A stretch of 64,000 bases of DNA from Actinoplanes sp. NBC_00393 (GTDB taxonomy: Bacteria; Actinomycetota; Actinomycetes; Mycobacteriales; Micromonosporaceae), in contig NZ_CP107942.1 of the NCBI RefSeq assembly GCF_036053395.1, positions 5,732,501 to 5,796,500 on the forward strand. The letters run 5' to 3'. Positions 42,775-51,544 of the stretch are shown here, in pieces. The notes under the pieces were generated by a model, which worked only from the letters and a program-made list of their open reading frames with translations, was not told where the DNA came from and did not search any database. A program made the position numbers and the translations under genes. Numbering within the stretch: the first letter of the stretch is position 1; every line of letters begins with the position of its first letter.

Positions 42775-43095
42775 GTGACTCAACCCGACGACATGTTCGG
42801 CGACGAAGACTATCCCGCCTACACGATGGGCCGCGCCGCGGAGATCGTCGGCGCCTCGCAGGACTTCCTGCGCCGGCTCGACGAGGAGAAACTGTTCACC
42901 CCGTTCCGCTCCGCCGGAGGGCACCGCCGTTACTCGCGGTACCAGTTGCGTCTCGCCGCCCGCGCCCGGGAGATGGTCGACCAGGGCACCGCCCTGGAAG
43001 CGGCCTGCCGGATCATCATCCTCGAGGACCAGCTCGAAGAGGCCCTCGAAGAGAACCGGAAACTTCAGGGCGAGAAGTCGACGGGCGCCGCCTGA
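42775..43095 (+). CDS. MerR-family (helix-turn-helix) regulator, small
   Basis: 106 residues from GTG 42775, with GGAGG (42765-42769) upstream. A MerR-like winged helix (YTMGRAAEIVGASQDFLRRLDEEKLFTPFRSAGGHRRYS, given here in two halves by the turn at LRRL) is followed by a coiled-coil helix ending in EEALEENRKLQ. It lacks a sensor domain. This small MerR type is common across Streptomyces and related genera; target unknown. Confidence 0.8.
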   Translation: MTQPDDMFGDEDYPAYTMGRAAEIVGASQDFLRRLDEEKLFTPFRSAGGHRRYSRYQLRLAARAREMVDQGTALEAACRIIILEDQLEEALEENRKLQGEKSTGAA

Positions 43096-43134
43096 TGGTC
43101 CTTCTCCTGGCGGGGAAGGACCGTGGCGCGGCAC

Positions 43135-43959
43135 TCACCCCTTGAGGCCGGTGTGGGCGAGGCCCTCGATGAACTGCCGCTGGGCGATCACGAAGACGAT
43201 CAGGACCGGGATCGCTGTCATGGAAGCCGCGGAGAGCTGCACGTTCCACAGCTGGCCCTGGTAGGCGTCGGTGAACTGGGTGAGCGCCTGCGGCAACGTG
43301 TACTTCTCCTGGGAGGAGATGTACACGACCGGCTCCAGATACAGGTTCCAGCTGTGCAGGAACGTGAAGATGGCGACCGCACCCAAGGCCGGCCGGGCCA
43401 GGGGCAGGGCGATCTTGCGGAAGATGGCCGGGCGGCCGAGACCGTCCATCCGGGCGGCCTCCTCGAGTTCACCGGGCAGGGTGATGAAGAACTGCCGCAT
43501 GATGAACGTCGCCAGGACGCTCGGCGGGCCCAGCATCGGCACCAGGATCAACGGCCAGTGCGTGTCGACCATGCCGAGGCTGTTGAAGATGCGGAACAGC
43601 GGCACGATCGTCACTTCGCTGGGGATGAGCAGACCGGTCAGCACGATCAGGAACAGCGCGTTCTGGCCGGGGAATCGGATGCGCGCGAAGGCGTACCCCG
43701 CCATGGCCGCAACCGCCAGGGTGCCCACGGTGACCACCACCGCGATGTAGGCGCTGTTGAAGTACTGCTGGGCGAACGGCTGCATCTCGAACACCTGCCG
43801 CCAGGGCTCGATGGTCCAGTCGGAGGGCCACAGCGACGGGGAGAAGATCTCCGCGTTCGGCTTGAACGAGCTGGTGATCATCCACCAGGTCGGGAAGACG
43901 AACGGGACGCACAGAATGAGCAGCACCCCGTACAGAAGAATCTTGCTTTTATGACTCAT
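43135..43959 (-). CDS. Sugar ABC transporter permease (MalG type)
   Basis: 274 residues with six membrane segments. The EAA loop EEAARMDGLGRPAIFRKIAL is intact. The start ATG 43957-43959 overlaps the upstream permease by 11 bases. Last gene of the lacI-FAD-binding protein-permease operon. No ATPase gene is present; carbohydrate transporters of this class often share a common MsiK-type ATPase. Confidence 0.85.
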   Translation of the reverse strand: MSHKSKILLYGVLLILCVPFVFPTWWMITSSFKPNAEIFSPSLWPSDWTIEPWRQVFEMQPFAQQYFNSAYIAVVVTVGTLAVAAMAGYAFARIRFPGQNALFLIVLTGLLIPSEVTIVPLFRIFNSLGMVDTHWPLILVPMLGPPSVLATFIMRQFFITLPGELEEAARMDGLGRPAIFRKIALPLARPALGAVAIFTFLHSWNLYLEPVVYISSQEKYTLPQALTQFTDAYQGQLWNVQLSAASMTAIPVLIVFVIAQRQFIEGLAHTGLKG

Positions 43960-44890
43960 GGAAGACCCACCTCTTGCGCATCTGCCACTGGATCACGGTG
44001 AGCGCCAGGACGATGAGGAACAGCAGGACGGACAGGGTGGCGCCGTAACCGAAGGCGTGGAATTGGAAGGCCTGCTGGTACAGGTAATAGACGAGCACGG
44101 TGGTGGAGGTGCCCGGGCCGCCCTGGGTGAGGACGCTGATCTGGGCGAAGACCTGCAGTGACCCGACCACGGTGATGATCGAGGTGAGCAGGATGGTGGG
44201 GCTGATCAGCGGCAGGGTGATGCGCCGGAAAATGGTCCACCGGGAGGCGCCGTCGGTGCGGGCCGCTTCGTAGAGTTCCTGCGGGACGCCTTGCAGGGCG
44301 GCGAGGAACAGCACCATGTTGAGGCCGACGTTCTTGAACACCTGGACGATGACGACCGAGGCCATGGCGGCGCCACCGGACCTCAGCCAGTTAGGGCCGT
44401 CGATACCCATGGCATTGAGCAGGCCATTGATGCCGCCGTTGTCCTGCAGCAGGAAGCCCCACACGATCGTCCAGGCCAGCAGCGAGACGACGACGGGTGA
44501 GAAAAACAACACCCGGAAGACGGTGGTGCCGCGCAGTTTCTGGTTGAGCAGGACCGCGAGCAACAACGCCAGGGACAGGTTGAAGACGACCAGGCCGACC
44601 GAGAACAGGCCGGTGGCGGCGAGCACGGCCGGCATCTTCGGGTCGTCGGCCAGCGCCTGGTAGTTGTCGGTGCCGACGAAGGTGAACGTGTCGGCCAAAA
44701 CGTTCCATTCGTGCAGGCTGTACCAGACGACCAGCACGAGCGGCAGAAACACGAAGGCGAGCGCGCCCAGCAGAGCCGGGGTGATGAAGAGATATCCGGT
44801 GAGCTGGTCACGCCGGCGGGTGGTCCAGAACGCCTTCGGCCCGGTGGGGGCGGACCGGGCCTGGACGGCCCGGTCCTCGAGAACGGTCAC
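43949..44890 (-). CDS. Sugar ABC transporter permease (MalF type)
   Basis: 313 residues. Start GTG 44888-44890 overlaps the binding-protein stop (GTGA). Six membrane segments and the EAA motif YEAARTDGASRWTIFRRITL. Partner of the MalG-type permease downstream. Substrate unknown but presumably a plant-derived oligosaccharide, by context. Confidence 0.85.
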   Translation of the reverse strand: MTVLEDRAVQARSAPTGPKAFWTTRRRDQLTGYLFITPALLGALAFVFLPLVLVVWYSLHEWNVLADTFTFVGTDNYQALADDPKMPAVLAATGLFSVGLVVFNLSLALLLAVLLNQKLRGTTVFRVLFFSPVVVSLLAWTIVWGFLLQDNGGINGLLNAMGIDGPNWLRSGGAAMASVVIVQVFKNVGLNMVLFLAALQGVPQELYEAARTDGASRWTIFRRITLPLISPTILLTSIITVVGSLQVFAQISVLTQGGPGTSTTVLVYYLYQQAFQFHAFGYGATLSVLLFLIVLALTVIQWQMRKRWVFHES

Positions 44891-46128
44891 TTGGCCAGCA
44901 GCGGCTGGATCGCGGTGCAGACACCGCGCAGCACGCCCGGCACGTCGGCGTCTGCCTTCCACAGCGGATCGAGAGCCGAGCGTACGGCCTGCCCGATCTC
45001 AGCACTACCGGTGTGGCTCGGCTTGACCACACCGTTCGCGATCCCGTCGATCACCACGTCCTGCAGCTGTTCCGGCTTGAGCAGCGGGTTCGCCTTGGCC
45101 AGGGTCTCCGCGTTGAGCTGCGACTGGCGCGGCGGCGGGAAGAACTGGGCGAGCTTGGCGGAGTTGGCCGGGCTGGTGAAGAACTTGACGAACTCGGCCG
45201 CGGCGGCCGCGTTCTTGCCCTTCTTGAGTACGCCGAGGCCGCCCTGCCCGATCACCGCGTACTCGCCGCTCGGCCCGGCCGGCAGCGGCACCAGCGTCCA
45301 GCCGAACTTGGCCTCCTTGAGCAGCGACGCCCGCGAGATCTGCGCGATCGTCATCGCCGACTCACCGGCGAAGAAGTCGGCGGCGACACCAGGCGCCGGC
45401 AGCGCCTTGTCGGTGAAGATCGCCTTGTGCAGGAAGGTCATCGCGTCGATCATCGGCTGCTGGTCGAAGCCGCAGGTCTTGCCGTCGGCGGTCCAGGCCT
45501 CGGCGCCCCAGCCGCGGAACACGGTGGCCAGGTTGGTCCAGTCCTTGTAGTCGAAGTCGCGGATCACCAGGCCTTGCTTGCCGGTCTTGGCGGCGGTCGC
45601 GGCGGCGACGGCGATCGCGTTGTCCCAGGTCCACTTGTCGCCGGTGGGCAGCGTCTGGCCGGCCTGCTTGAGCTGGTCGGTGTTGACGAAGATGCCGAAC
45701 GGTGAGGTGGAGAACGGGTAGCCCATGAGCTTGCCGTCCTGCTTCCACAGCGCGGTGGCGGCGGGTGCGAGTTCGCCGGCGTTCTCGATGCTGTCGTCGA
45801 GCGGGGTGAGCGCTCCGGAGGCGACGAAGTCGGGGGCGGCGCCTTCCAGGATCCAGGCCAGGTCGGGTGGGTTGCCGCCGGCGATCTGGGTGGTGACGGT
45901 GGTGGTGTAGTTCTCGATCGGCAGCGCTTCGAAGGTGACGGTGACGTCCGGCTTGGTCTTGGAGTAATCGGCGGCGATCGAGTTGAACAGTTCGACGTGG
46001 GCGGGGTTGGCCGACCAGGTGGTCATCCGCAGGGTGACCGGACCTTCGGCTTCGGCTTCGCCGCCGCCTCCGCAGGCGGTCAGGGCTCCGAGCAGGGCGA
46101 TCGTGGCTATCGAGACGGTCTTTCGCAT
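44887..46128 (-). CDS. Sugar ABC transporter substrate-binding lipoprotein
   Basis: 413 residues. The signal peptide ends in the lipobox LGALTAC (Cys about 19). The body is a type-1 solute-binding fold of extracellular family 1 (VTLRMTTWSANPAHVELFN and PDLAWILEGAAPDFVASGAL). AAAGGA lies upstream of ATG 46126-46128, 17 bases after the FAD oxidoreductase stop. It delivers sugars to the two permeases that follow. Confidence 0.86.
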   Translation of the reverse strand: MRKTVSIATIALLGALTACGGGGEAEAEGPVTLRMTTWSANPAHVELFNSIAADYSKTKPDVTVTFEALPIENYTTTVTTQIAGGNPPDLAWILEGAAPDFVASGALTPLDDSIENAGELAPAATALWKQDGKLMGYPFSTSPFGIFVNTDQLKQAGQTLPTGDKWTWDNAIAVAAATAAKTGKQGLVIRDFDYKDWTNLATVFRGWGAEAWTADGKTCGFDQQPMIDAMTFLHKAIFTDKALPAPGVAADFFAGESAMTIAQISRASLLKEAKFGWTLVPLPAGPSGEYAVIGQGGLGVLKKGKNAAAAAEFVKFFTSPANSAKLAQFFPPPRQSQLNAETLAKANPLLKPEQLQDVVIDGIANGVVKPSHTGSAEIGQAVRSALDPLWKADADVPGVLRGVCTAIQPLLAK

Positions 46129-46145
46129 ATCGGGGGCATCCTTTC

Positions 46146-47744
46146 TCAGTAACCGCGGATGTCGGGCCAGCGCAGCTCGACGCCGTCGGCGCTCAGGTGG
46201 TTCTGGAACTCGGTGAGCAGGTCAGGGGTGTTGCGTACGGCTCGCGGGGTCACGCCGCGGGTGACGCAGAAGGCGGCGAGCGCCCCGGCGACCTCTCCGG
46301 CGTTCCACTCGACGGGGTGCAGCCGGTAGGAGCCGTTGGTGATGTGCGTGGTGCCGATGTTCTTGCCGGCGGGCAGCAGGTTCTCCACGCGTTGCGGGAT
46401 GAACGCGCCGAGCGGGATCTCGAACGGGCAGGACGCGACGTCGATGTAGTTGTCGCCGCCGGTGGAGGGGTGCAGGTCGATGCGGTACATGCCGACGCCG
46501 ACCGAGTCCGGGTACTCGACTGCGCCCTTGTCGCCGCGGACGGCGAGCGACAGGTCCTGCTCGACGACGGTGTACTCGGCGCGGATGCGCCGGCCCTCTC
46601 GCACGTACGGGGCCATCGCCAGGCCGTCGGGGCTGCCGGTGACGTCGCCGCGCAGCCGCAGCCCGCGCCAGCCGGTGCCGCCGTCGGGCCGGGGCGCTTC
46701 GGTCTGCAGCCAGTAGAGGACGGAGTACGACAGTTCGCGAGCGGCGGCTTCGACGGCGGCCGGGTCGGGGACGTCGACGTACGGCTGCTCGAAGTAGTCG
46801 ATCATCGGCCAGTTCACCAGGCAGATGTCGCTGGGGTAGAAGCCGTCGGTGAAGTTGCGGCGCGCGGCGATGCGCCGGAACGTCCACAGGTTGCCGTCGC
46901 CGGGGTTGACCCGCTGGTCGGCGTCGACCAGCCACGGGTCGTCGTCGGGGTTCGGGGTGAACGAGCGGGTGGAGATCGCCAAAGTGCGGGGGTTGGGGGT
47001 CTGCCAGGACAGCATCGGCGCGCCCCAGAACGGCGGCTCGTAGGAACGCCAGAAGTCATACGAGATGGGCCGGTCGATGGTGTGGTCGCCGTCGAGGTGG
47101 TCGATCGCGAAGCACACCGACAGGGCCTGCATGTTCGCCGGGTCGCCGACCTCGGGGGCGCTGGGTTCGCCGGTCTCGGCCTGCGATTCGGCGCCGGTGA
47201 CGTATTCGGTTCCGGTCATCGGCAGCAGTTCGCCGGTCTCGGTGGCGTCGAGCACGTAGGGCGCGGTCAGGACGATGTCCTCGCCGTGGTGGCGGACGGT
47301 GACGGCGGTGATCCGGTCACCGTCGGTGTCGGCGCTGACCGGCACCGCCGGCTGCAGCACGGTCAGCCGCCCTGCTCCGCGGTAGGGGGCGAGCATGGAC
47401 TCGATCACGGCGACGGCGACGCGCGGCTCGTGGCAGAGCCGGCTGACGTGCCCGGCGCCGGGGTTCAGGTCGCGCGTATTGCGGGCCCGGTCGGTCAGCG
47501 GGTAATACGCCCGATAGTGGTCGCGGATGCCGTTACGCAGCGCCCGGTAACTGGCGGTGACACCGAACATCTCCACCCAGCTGTGCTCGTCCGGCGGCAC
47601 GGCCTGGCTGGTCAGCTGGCCGCCGAGCCACGCGTACTGCTCGGTCAGCAGCACCGACCGGCCGGCCCGCAGCGCGGCCAGGGCCGCGGCGACACCGCCG
47701 AGCCCGCCGCCGATGACGACGACGTCGGCATGCAGCTCACGCAC
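46146..47744 (-). CDS. FAD-dependent oxidoreductase (FAD_oxidored family)
   Basis: 532 residues. The Rossmann FAD motif is VVVIGGGLGGVAAALAALRAG near the N-terminus, and the C-terminal GKNIGTTHITNGSYRLHPVEW matches FAD_oxidored proteins of sugar loci. Start GTG 47742-47744 overlaps the lacI stop by 8 bases. The role is probably sugar oxidation or conversion before catabolism; the substrate is not known. Confidence 0.8.
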   Translation of the reverse strand: MRELHADVVVIGGGLGGVAAALAALRAGRSVLLTEQYAWLGGQLTSQAVPPDEHSWVEMFGVTASYRALRNGIRDHYRAYYPLTDRARNTRDLNPGAGHVSRLCHEPRVAVAVIESMLAPYRGAGRLTVLQPAVPVSADTDGDRITAVTVRHHGEDIVLTAPYVLDATETGELLPMTGTEYVTGAESQAETGEPSAPEVGDPANMQALSVCFAIDHLDGDHTIDRPISYDFWRSYEPPFWGAPMLSWQTPNPRTLAISTRSFTPNPDDDPWLVDADQRVNPGDGNLWTFRRIAARRNFTDGFYPSDICLVNWPMIDYFEQPYVDVPDPAAVEAAARELSYSVLYWLQTEAPRPDGGTGWRGLRLRGDVTGSPDGLAMAPYVREGRRIRAEYTVVEQDLSLAVRGDKGAVEYPDSVGVGMYRIDLHPSTGGDNYIDVASCPFEIPLGAFIPQRVENLLPAGKNIGTTHITNGSYRLHPVEWNAGEVAGALAAFCVTRGVTPRAVRNTPDLLTEFQNHLSADGVELRWPDIRGY

Positions 47745-48762
47745 GCGCCACCGCCAGCGTCGCCCCGGCCACCGGCTCGCACGGCAGCAGCCGCTGGGTT
47801 TCCCCACCGGTCCCATCCAAGATCGCAGAAAGCACTTCCACGGCCTGCCATCCCATCTCACGTCGCGGAATTCGATAGCCGGTGAAATCCAGATCGGTGC
47901 TGGCCGGCCGGGTGGGGTCACCCAGAGCAACAAAAGAAAGATCATTGGGTACGCGTAGAGCACGGCGACCCGCTTCTTCCGCGAGGATCGCGCCGTCGGC
48001 GAACTCCTCGACGAAGACCGCGGTGACCTCGTGTCGTCGCAGCTGGTCCATGACGTCGGCGGCATCGGTGAACCGCACGTGCACTCCGGTGATCCCGGCG
48101 TCCTGCACGGCGGTCGTGAACCCGCGCATGCGGTCGGCGTGCGACTCGGCGCCCGCACCCTCCCCGACGTAGGCGATCCTGCGGTGGCCGAGAGCGGCCG
48201 CGTTGCGTACCTGAGCTGCGGTGGCCGTCGGGTAGTCGGCGCCGACGTACGGCACCGGGCCGCCGGCGTCGTCGCGGCGGCCGACGCTGACGAACGGCTG
48301 GCCCTCGGCGATCAGCCGGGCCAGCTCGTCAGGGTCCAGCCAGCGGCCGAGCAGGATGCAGCCGTCGGCCAGGCGCAGCCGGTTGTCCTGGTGGAAGATC
48401 CGGCGCCGGCCGTCGACGACCGGGGCGCTGGTGAACAGCAGCAGGTCGCAGCCGATGCGTTCGGCGCACTCCTCGATGCCGACCAGGAACGGGTGGTAGA
48501 AGTCGCCGAGCCCGGCCGGGAAGACCGGCTCGTAGGTGAACACGCCGAGGAACCGGTTGCGCTGATCCGCGAGGCGGCGGGCGATCGGGTCGGCCACGTA
48601 GCCGGTCTTGCGGATCGCCGCCAGCACCCGCTCGCGGGTCTCCGGCGCGATCCGGACCGCCGCGTCGTCGCGCTCGTTCAGCACGATCGACACGGTGGTC
48701 TGGCTTACGCCGGTCATCCGGGCGATGTCCTGCTGCGTCACCCGTCTGTTGCTGGATGGCAC
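47737..48762 (-). CDS. LacI-family transcriptional regulator
   Basis: 341 residues. The DNA-binding head is RRVTQQDIARMTGVSQTTVS with a normal hinge, and the sugar-binding domain follows. It heads the operon and should act on the TAATA-N2-TATTA type sites upstream. The probable inducer is the sugar taken up by the transporter it precedes. Confidence 0.86.
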   Translation of the reverse strand: MPSSNRRVTQQDIARMTGVSQTTVSIVLNERDDAAVRIAPETRERVLAAIRKTGYVADPIARRLADQRNRFLGVFTYEPVFPAGLGDFYHPFLVGIEECAERIGCDLLLFTSAPVVDGRRRIFHQDNRLRLADGCILLGRWLDPDELARLIAEGQPFVSVGRRDDAGGPVPYVGADYPTATAAQVRNAAALGHRRIAYVGEGAGAESHADRMRGFTTAVQDAGITGVHVRFTDAADVMDQLRRHEVTAVFVEEFADGAILAEEAGRRALRVPNDLSFVALGDPTRPASTDLDFTGYRIPRREMGWQAVEVLSAILDGTGGETQRLLPCEPVAGATLAVARA

Positions 48763-48787
48763 GTTCGGGTCCCCTCTGTTACGGCGT

Positions 48788-48799
48788 TAATACGCATTA
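48788..48799. promoter_or_regulatory. LacI operator, site 1
   Basis: TAATACGCATTA, 26 bases before the lacI start codon, agrees at 10 of 12 positions with site 2 at 48870. Confidence 0.6.
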
Positions 48800-48869
48800 G
48801 CAAGGTGGAAGCGATCGTGGGGCACCGCATCGGCGCCCGTCAAGGGCCCGGAGCGAGAAAGCCCAGCAC

Positions 48870-48881
48870 TAATAGGTATTA
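48870..48881. promoter_or_regulatory. LacI operator, site 2
   Basis: TAATAGGTATTA lies inside the longer inverted repeat ACTAATAGGTATTAGT. It is between the divergent lacI operon and the beta-propeller glycosidase gene, so it may control both. Confidence 0.6.
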
Positions 48882-49075
48882 GTACCTTGACCGGGGTGCG
48901 TAACAGTGGCGAAACTTCGATGCATCACCCCGGTCGGCCTGCGAAGAACCTCCCGGTTTACCGCTCTCTTCGTGAGCAAGCCGCGGAACCTCCCCCGCCT
49001 GTCTCCGTCTCCCCCGCTCCGGGACCGCCTCTTGCGCACGCCGAGAGCGCGTAGCCCGTACCCGAAGGAGTTTTT

Positions 49076-50026
49076 GTGGATCGACGCTCTTTGATTCGCG
49101 GTGCGGCCGCGCTCGGCGCGGCTGGCGTTGCCGGGTTGAGCGCGCCGCGCGCTGCCCAGGCCGCCGGGCCCGCCGGCATGCCGACCTACACCTACCTGCG
49201 TGATGCGCTGCGGCTGCCGCTGTCCTACAACCCGACCGGCGAGTTCATCTTCCCGTGCATCCGCGGCGTCTACGACAAGATCAGCGGAGCTCGCGGCCGT
49301 TACTACCTGTATTACGCGCCGCACGAGAAGCCGGGCGGGATCTGCGTGGCCTGGGCGAATTCGCTGGCCGGGCCGTTCACCGAGAACCCGGGCAACCCGG
49401 TGATCGACAACGTGCTGCCGAGCACGACGGTGTCGCACGTGTCGTCACCGCATGTGACCTGGATTCCGGAGAGCCGGCAGTTCTACCTCTACTACCACGG
49501 GGAGAACACGACGACGCGGGTCGCGCGGTCGTCGGACGGGCTGACGTTCCGTGACGAGACGCCGATCCTGAGCACGCGGCTGGTGCCGGGGCTGACCGAG
49601 ACCTCGTATGCGCGGGTGTTCGCGCACAGCGGCCGGTACGTCATGGTCTACATGGGCGTGCTCGGCGGGAAGCGGCACATCTATCACGGATGGTCACCGA
49701 ACGGCTGGGACCAGTGGCAGTTCGCGCAGAGCCCGCTGGTCAGCCCGGCGCCGGACCGGCTGACCGACATCTCCGGGCCGTCACTGGTAGTGCGCAACGG
49801 GACGACGTACGTCGCCTACCACGGCAACGACGGCAAGATGCGGATCACCGAGGTCGGCAACAACTTCGACCGGGAGAACCACTTGGGCGTCTTCTACTCC
49901 CCCGGCGCCGCGGACAACGGCCGGGCCGCGGCGCCGTCGTTCGGCACCGACGGCGGCGTGCAGTACATGTTCTACGAGGCCGGGCCGCGGCTCAGCGCCC
50001 GGATCTGCATCGCCCGGGCCGCCTGA
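49076..50026 (+). CDS. Exported beta-propeller glycoside hydrolase-like protein (GH43/GH117-type fold)
   Basis: 316 residues from GTG 49076, with GAAGGAG 5 bases upstream. A twin-Arg leader (MDRRSLIRGAAALG) suggests Tat export. Five-blade propeller repeats are visible as RYYLYYAPHEKPGG, QFYLYYHGENTTT and TTYVAYHGNDGK. A catalytic Asp/Glu set of clan GH-F is plausible but not confirmed. It is divergent from the sugar operon, which it probably serves. Confidence 0.75.
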   Translation: MDRRSLIRGAAALGAAGVAGLSAPRAAQAAGPAGMPTYTYLRDALRLPLSYNPTGEFIFPCIRGVYDKISGARGRYYLYYAPHEKPGGICVAWANSLAGPFTENPGNPVIDNVLPSTTVSHVSSPHVTWIPESRQFYLYYHGENTTTRVARSSDGLTFRDETPILSTRLVPGLTETSYARVFAHSGRYVMVYMGVLGGKRHIYHGWSPNGWDQWQFAQSPLVSPAPDRLTDISGPSLVVRNGTTYVAYHGNDGKMRITEVGNNFDRENHLGVFYSPGAADNGRAAAPSFGTDGGVQYMFYEAGPRLSARICIARAA

Positions 50027-50057
50027 TCTTGTTGACGCGCGCGGCTACGGTCGCGGT

Positions 50058-50531
50058 ATGGCTTCCGTCTCCTATCCGCGCGCCGTCGCGATGGCCGCCC
50101 TGCAAGCAGCCCTGACCAGCAGCTGGATCGCCGCCCGGGAGTTGTCACCGCTGCGGCGGCGACTGACCCGGACCGGCCTGGTCGCCGCCGTCGGCGCAGT
50201 CAGCTACGTGACCGCGCGGCGCTCCGAGGAGACGTCCGCCGACGAGATCGTGGTCGGCAAGCGGCCGGTGCTGGTCTCCGAGGGTGGCCCGGTGGTCGAT
50301 CCGGAACCGGCGTTCACCTTCGACAAGCGCAAGGCCGCGCTGGGCGCGGCGGTCGTGGCCCTGTCGGTCGGGGCGATGGTCGGCCGCCGCCAGTTGGAGA
50401 AGCGCTGGCTGGCCCGGCTCACCCGCAACGGGCACCCGCATCCGACCCGGGCGCTGGCGGTGCGGATGGGTGCGGTGGAGTTCGCGGGGGCACTGGCGCT
50501 GCAGGCCGCCGAGATGCGCAAAGACCGCTAG
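50058..50531 (+). CDS. Hypothetical membrane-associated protein, 157 residues
   Basis: Begins MASVSYPRAVAMAALQAA. It has weakly hydrophobic segments near 8-25, 41-52 and 92-107, so it may be membrane-associated. No family recognised. It overlaps the end of the TRAP binding protein gene on the other strand by 4 bases. Confidence 0.55.
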   Translation: MASVSYPRAVAMAALQAALTSSWIAARELSPLRRRLTRTGLVAAVGAVSYVTARRSEETSADEIVVGKRPVLVSEGGPVVDPEPAFTFDKRKAALGAAVVALSVGAMVGRRQLEKRWLARLTRNGHPHPTRALAVRMGAVEFAGALALQAAEMRKDR

Positions 50532-51517
50532 GCCACGCCCGGCAGCAGGTCGGCGAGGTCGCCGAACGTGCCACGGTGGGCACTGATCACCTTGGCCAGC
50601 GCCCGCCGGAACGGCGCCGCGTCGACGTCGTTGAGCTTGCTGCCCTGCTGCTGGGCCAGGGCGGTCTTCTCCTTGGTGGCCTCGGCCCAGAGCCGGATCT
50701 CCTCCTCCTGGGCGAGACGCCCGGCCTCCCGGATCGCGTCCTGCATGTCGGCCGGCTGCTCGGACAGCCATTTCGCGCTGGCGAGCAGGACGTCGACGCC
50801 GTGCTGGTGGCGGGTCCAGGACAGGTACGGCGCGTGCACCAGATGCTGCTCGGTGGTGTAGAAGATGACGCTGTTCTCGGCGCCGTCGATCAGCCCCTGC
50901 TTGAAGGCGGATCCGATGTCGTTGGTGGCCAGCGGCACCGCGGTCGCCCCGAGCGAATTGATCATGTCGATCGACACGATGCTCTGCGGCACCCGGATCC
51001 GCAGGCCCTTGAGGTCGGCCGGGGTGTGGATCGGGCGTACCCGGTTGTAGACGTTGCGGTCGCCGGCATCGAAGAAGCCGAGCTTGGCCAGGCCGTGCTC
51101 GGCCAGGATGGCCGAGCATCGCTTGCCGAAGTCGCCGCGCATGCTGTCCAGGCACTGGTCGCGGCTGGCGAAGGCATAGGGCAGGCTCGCCACGCCGAGC
51201 CGCTTGTCGTACGCGGTGAGGTTCGCCAGCAGCGTCTTGCAGAAGGCAAGTTTCCCGGTCCGCAGCATCTCCGCCATGCGCTGCTCATCGCCCAGCTCGC
51301 CGCCGGGCTTCACGGTCACCCGGCACTGCCCGCCGGTCAGGTCCGCCACCTTCGCGGCGAAGAACTGCTCGGCGGCGACCATCGGGCTCGTCGGCTGCAC
51401 CGACTCGCCGAGCAGCACGTCCACCGGGGCGGCCGTCTCCTCGGATGACCGACTGCAACCGGTCACCAGCCCGGCGCCGACCGCGCAGACCGACGTCAAC
51501 ATGGCTCGCCGATTCAC
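50528..51517 (-). CDS. TRAP-type substrate-binding lipoprotein (DctP family)
   Basis: 329 residues. Lipobox near GLVTGC (Cys about 21). DctP signatures DLKGLRIRVPQS and GLIDGAENSVI are intact (the conserved Arg of RIRVP contacts the substrate carboxylate). No DctQ or DctM permease gene is nearby. It starts 27 bases after the stop of the GGDEF-EAL gene on the same strand, so it may be a sensor protein for it. Confidence 0.8.
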   Translation of the reverse strand: MNRRAMLTSVCAVGAGLVTGCSRSSEETAAPVDVLLGESVQPTSPMVAAEQFFAAKVADLTGGQCRVTVKPGGELGDEQRMAEMLRTGKLAFCKTLLANLTAYDKRLGVASLPYAFASRDQCLDSMRGDFGKRCSAILAEHGLAKLGFFDAGDRNVYNRVRPIHTPADLKGLRIRVPQSIVSIDMINSLGATAVPLATNDIGSAFKQGLIDGAENSVIFYTTEQHLVHAPYLSWTRHQHGVDVLLASAKWLSEQPADMQDAIREAGRLAQEEEIRLWAEATKEKTALAQQQGSKLNDVDAAPFRRALAKVISAHRGTFGDLADLLPGVA

Positions 51518-51544
51518 ATCGTCACGGTAATGGAGCGGACCGCC

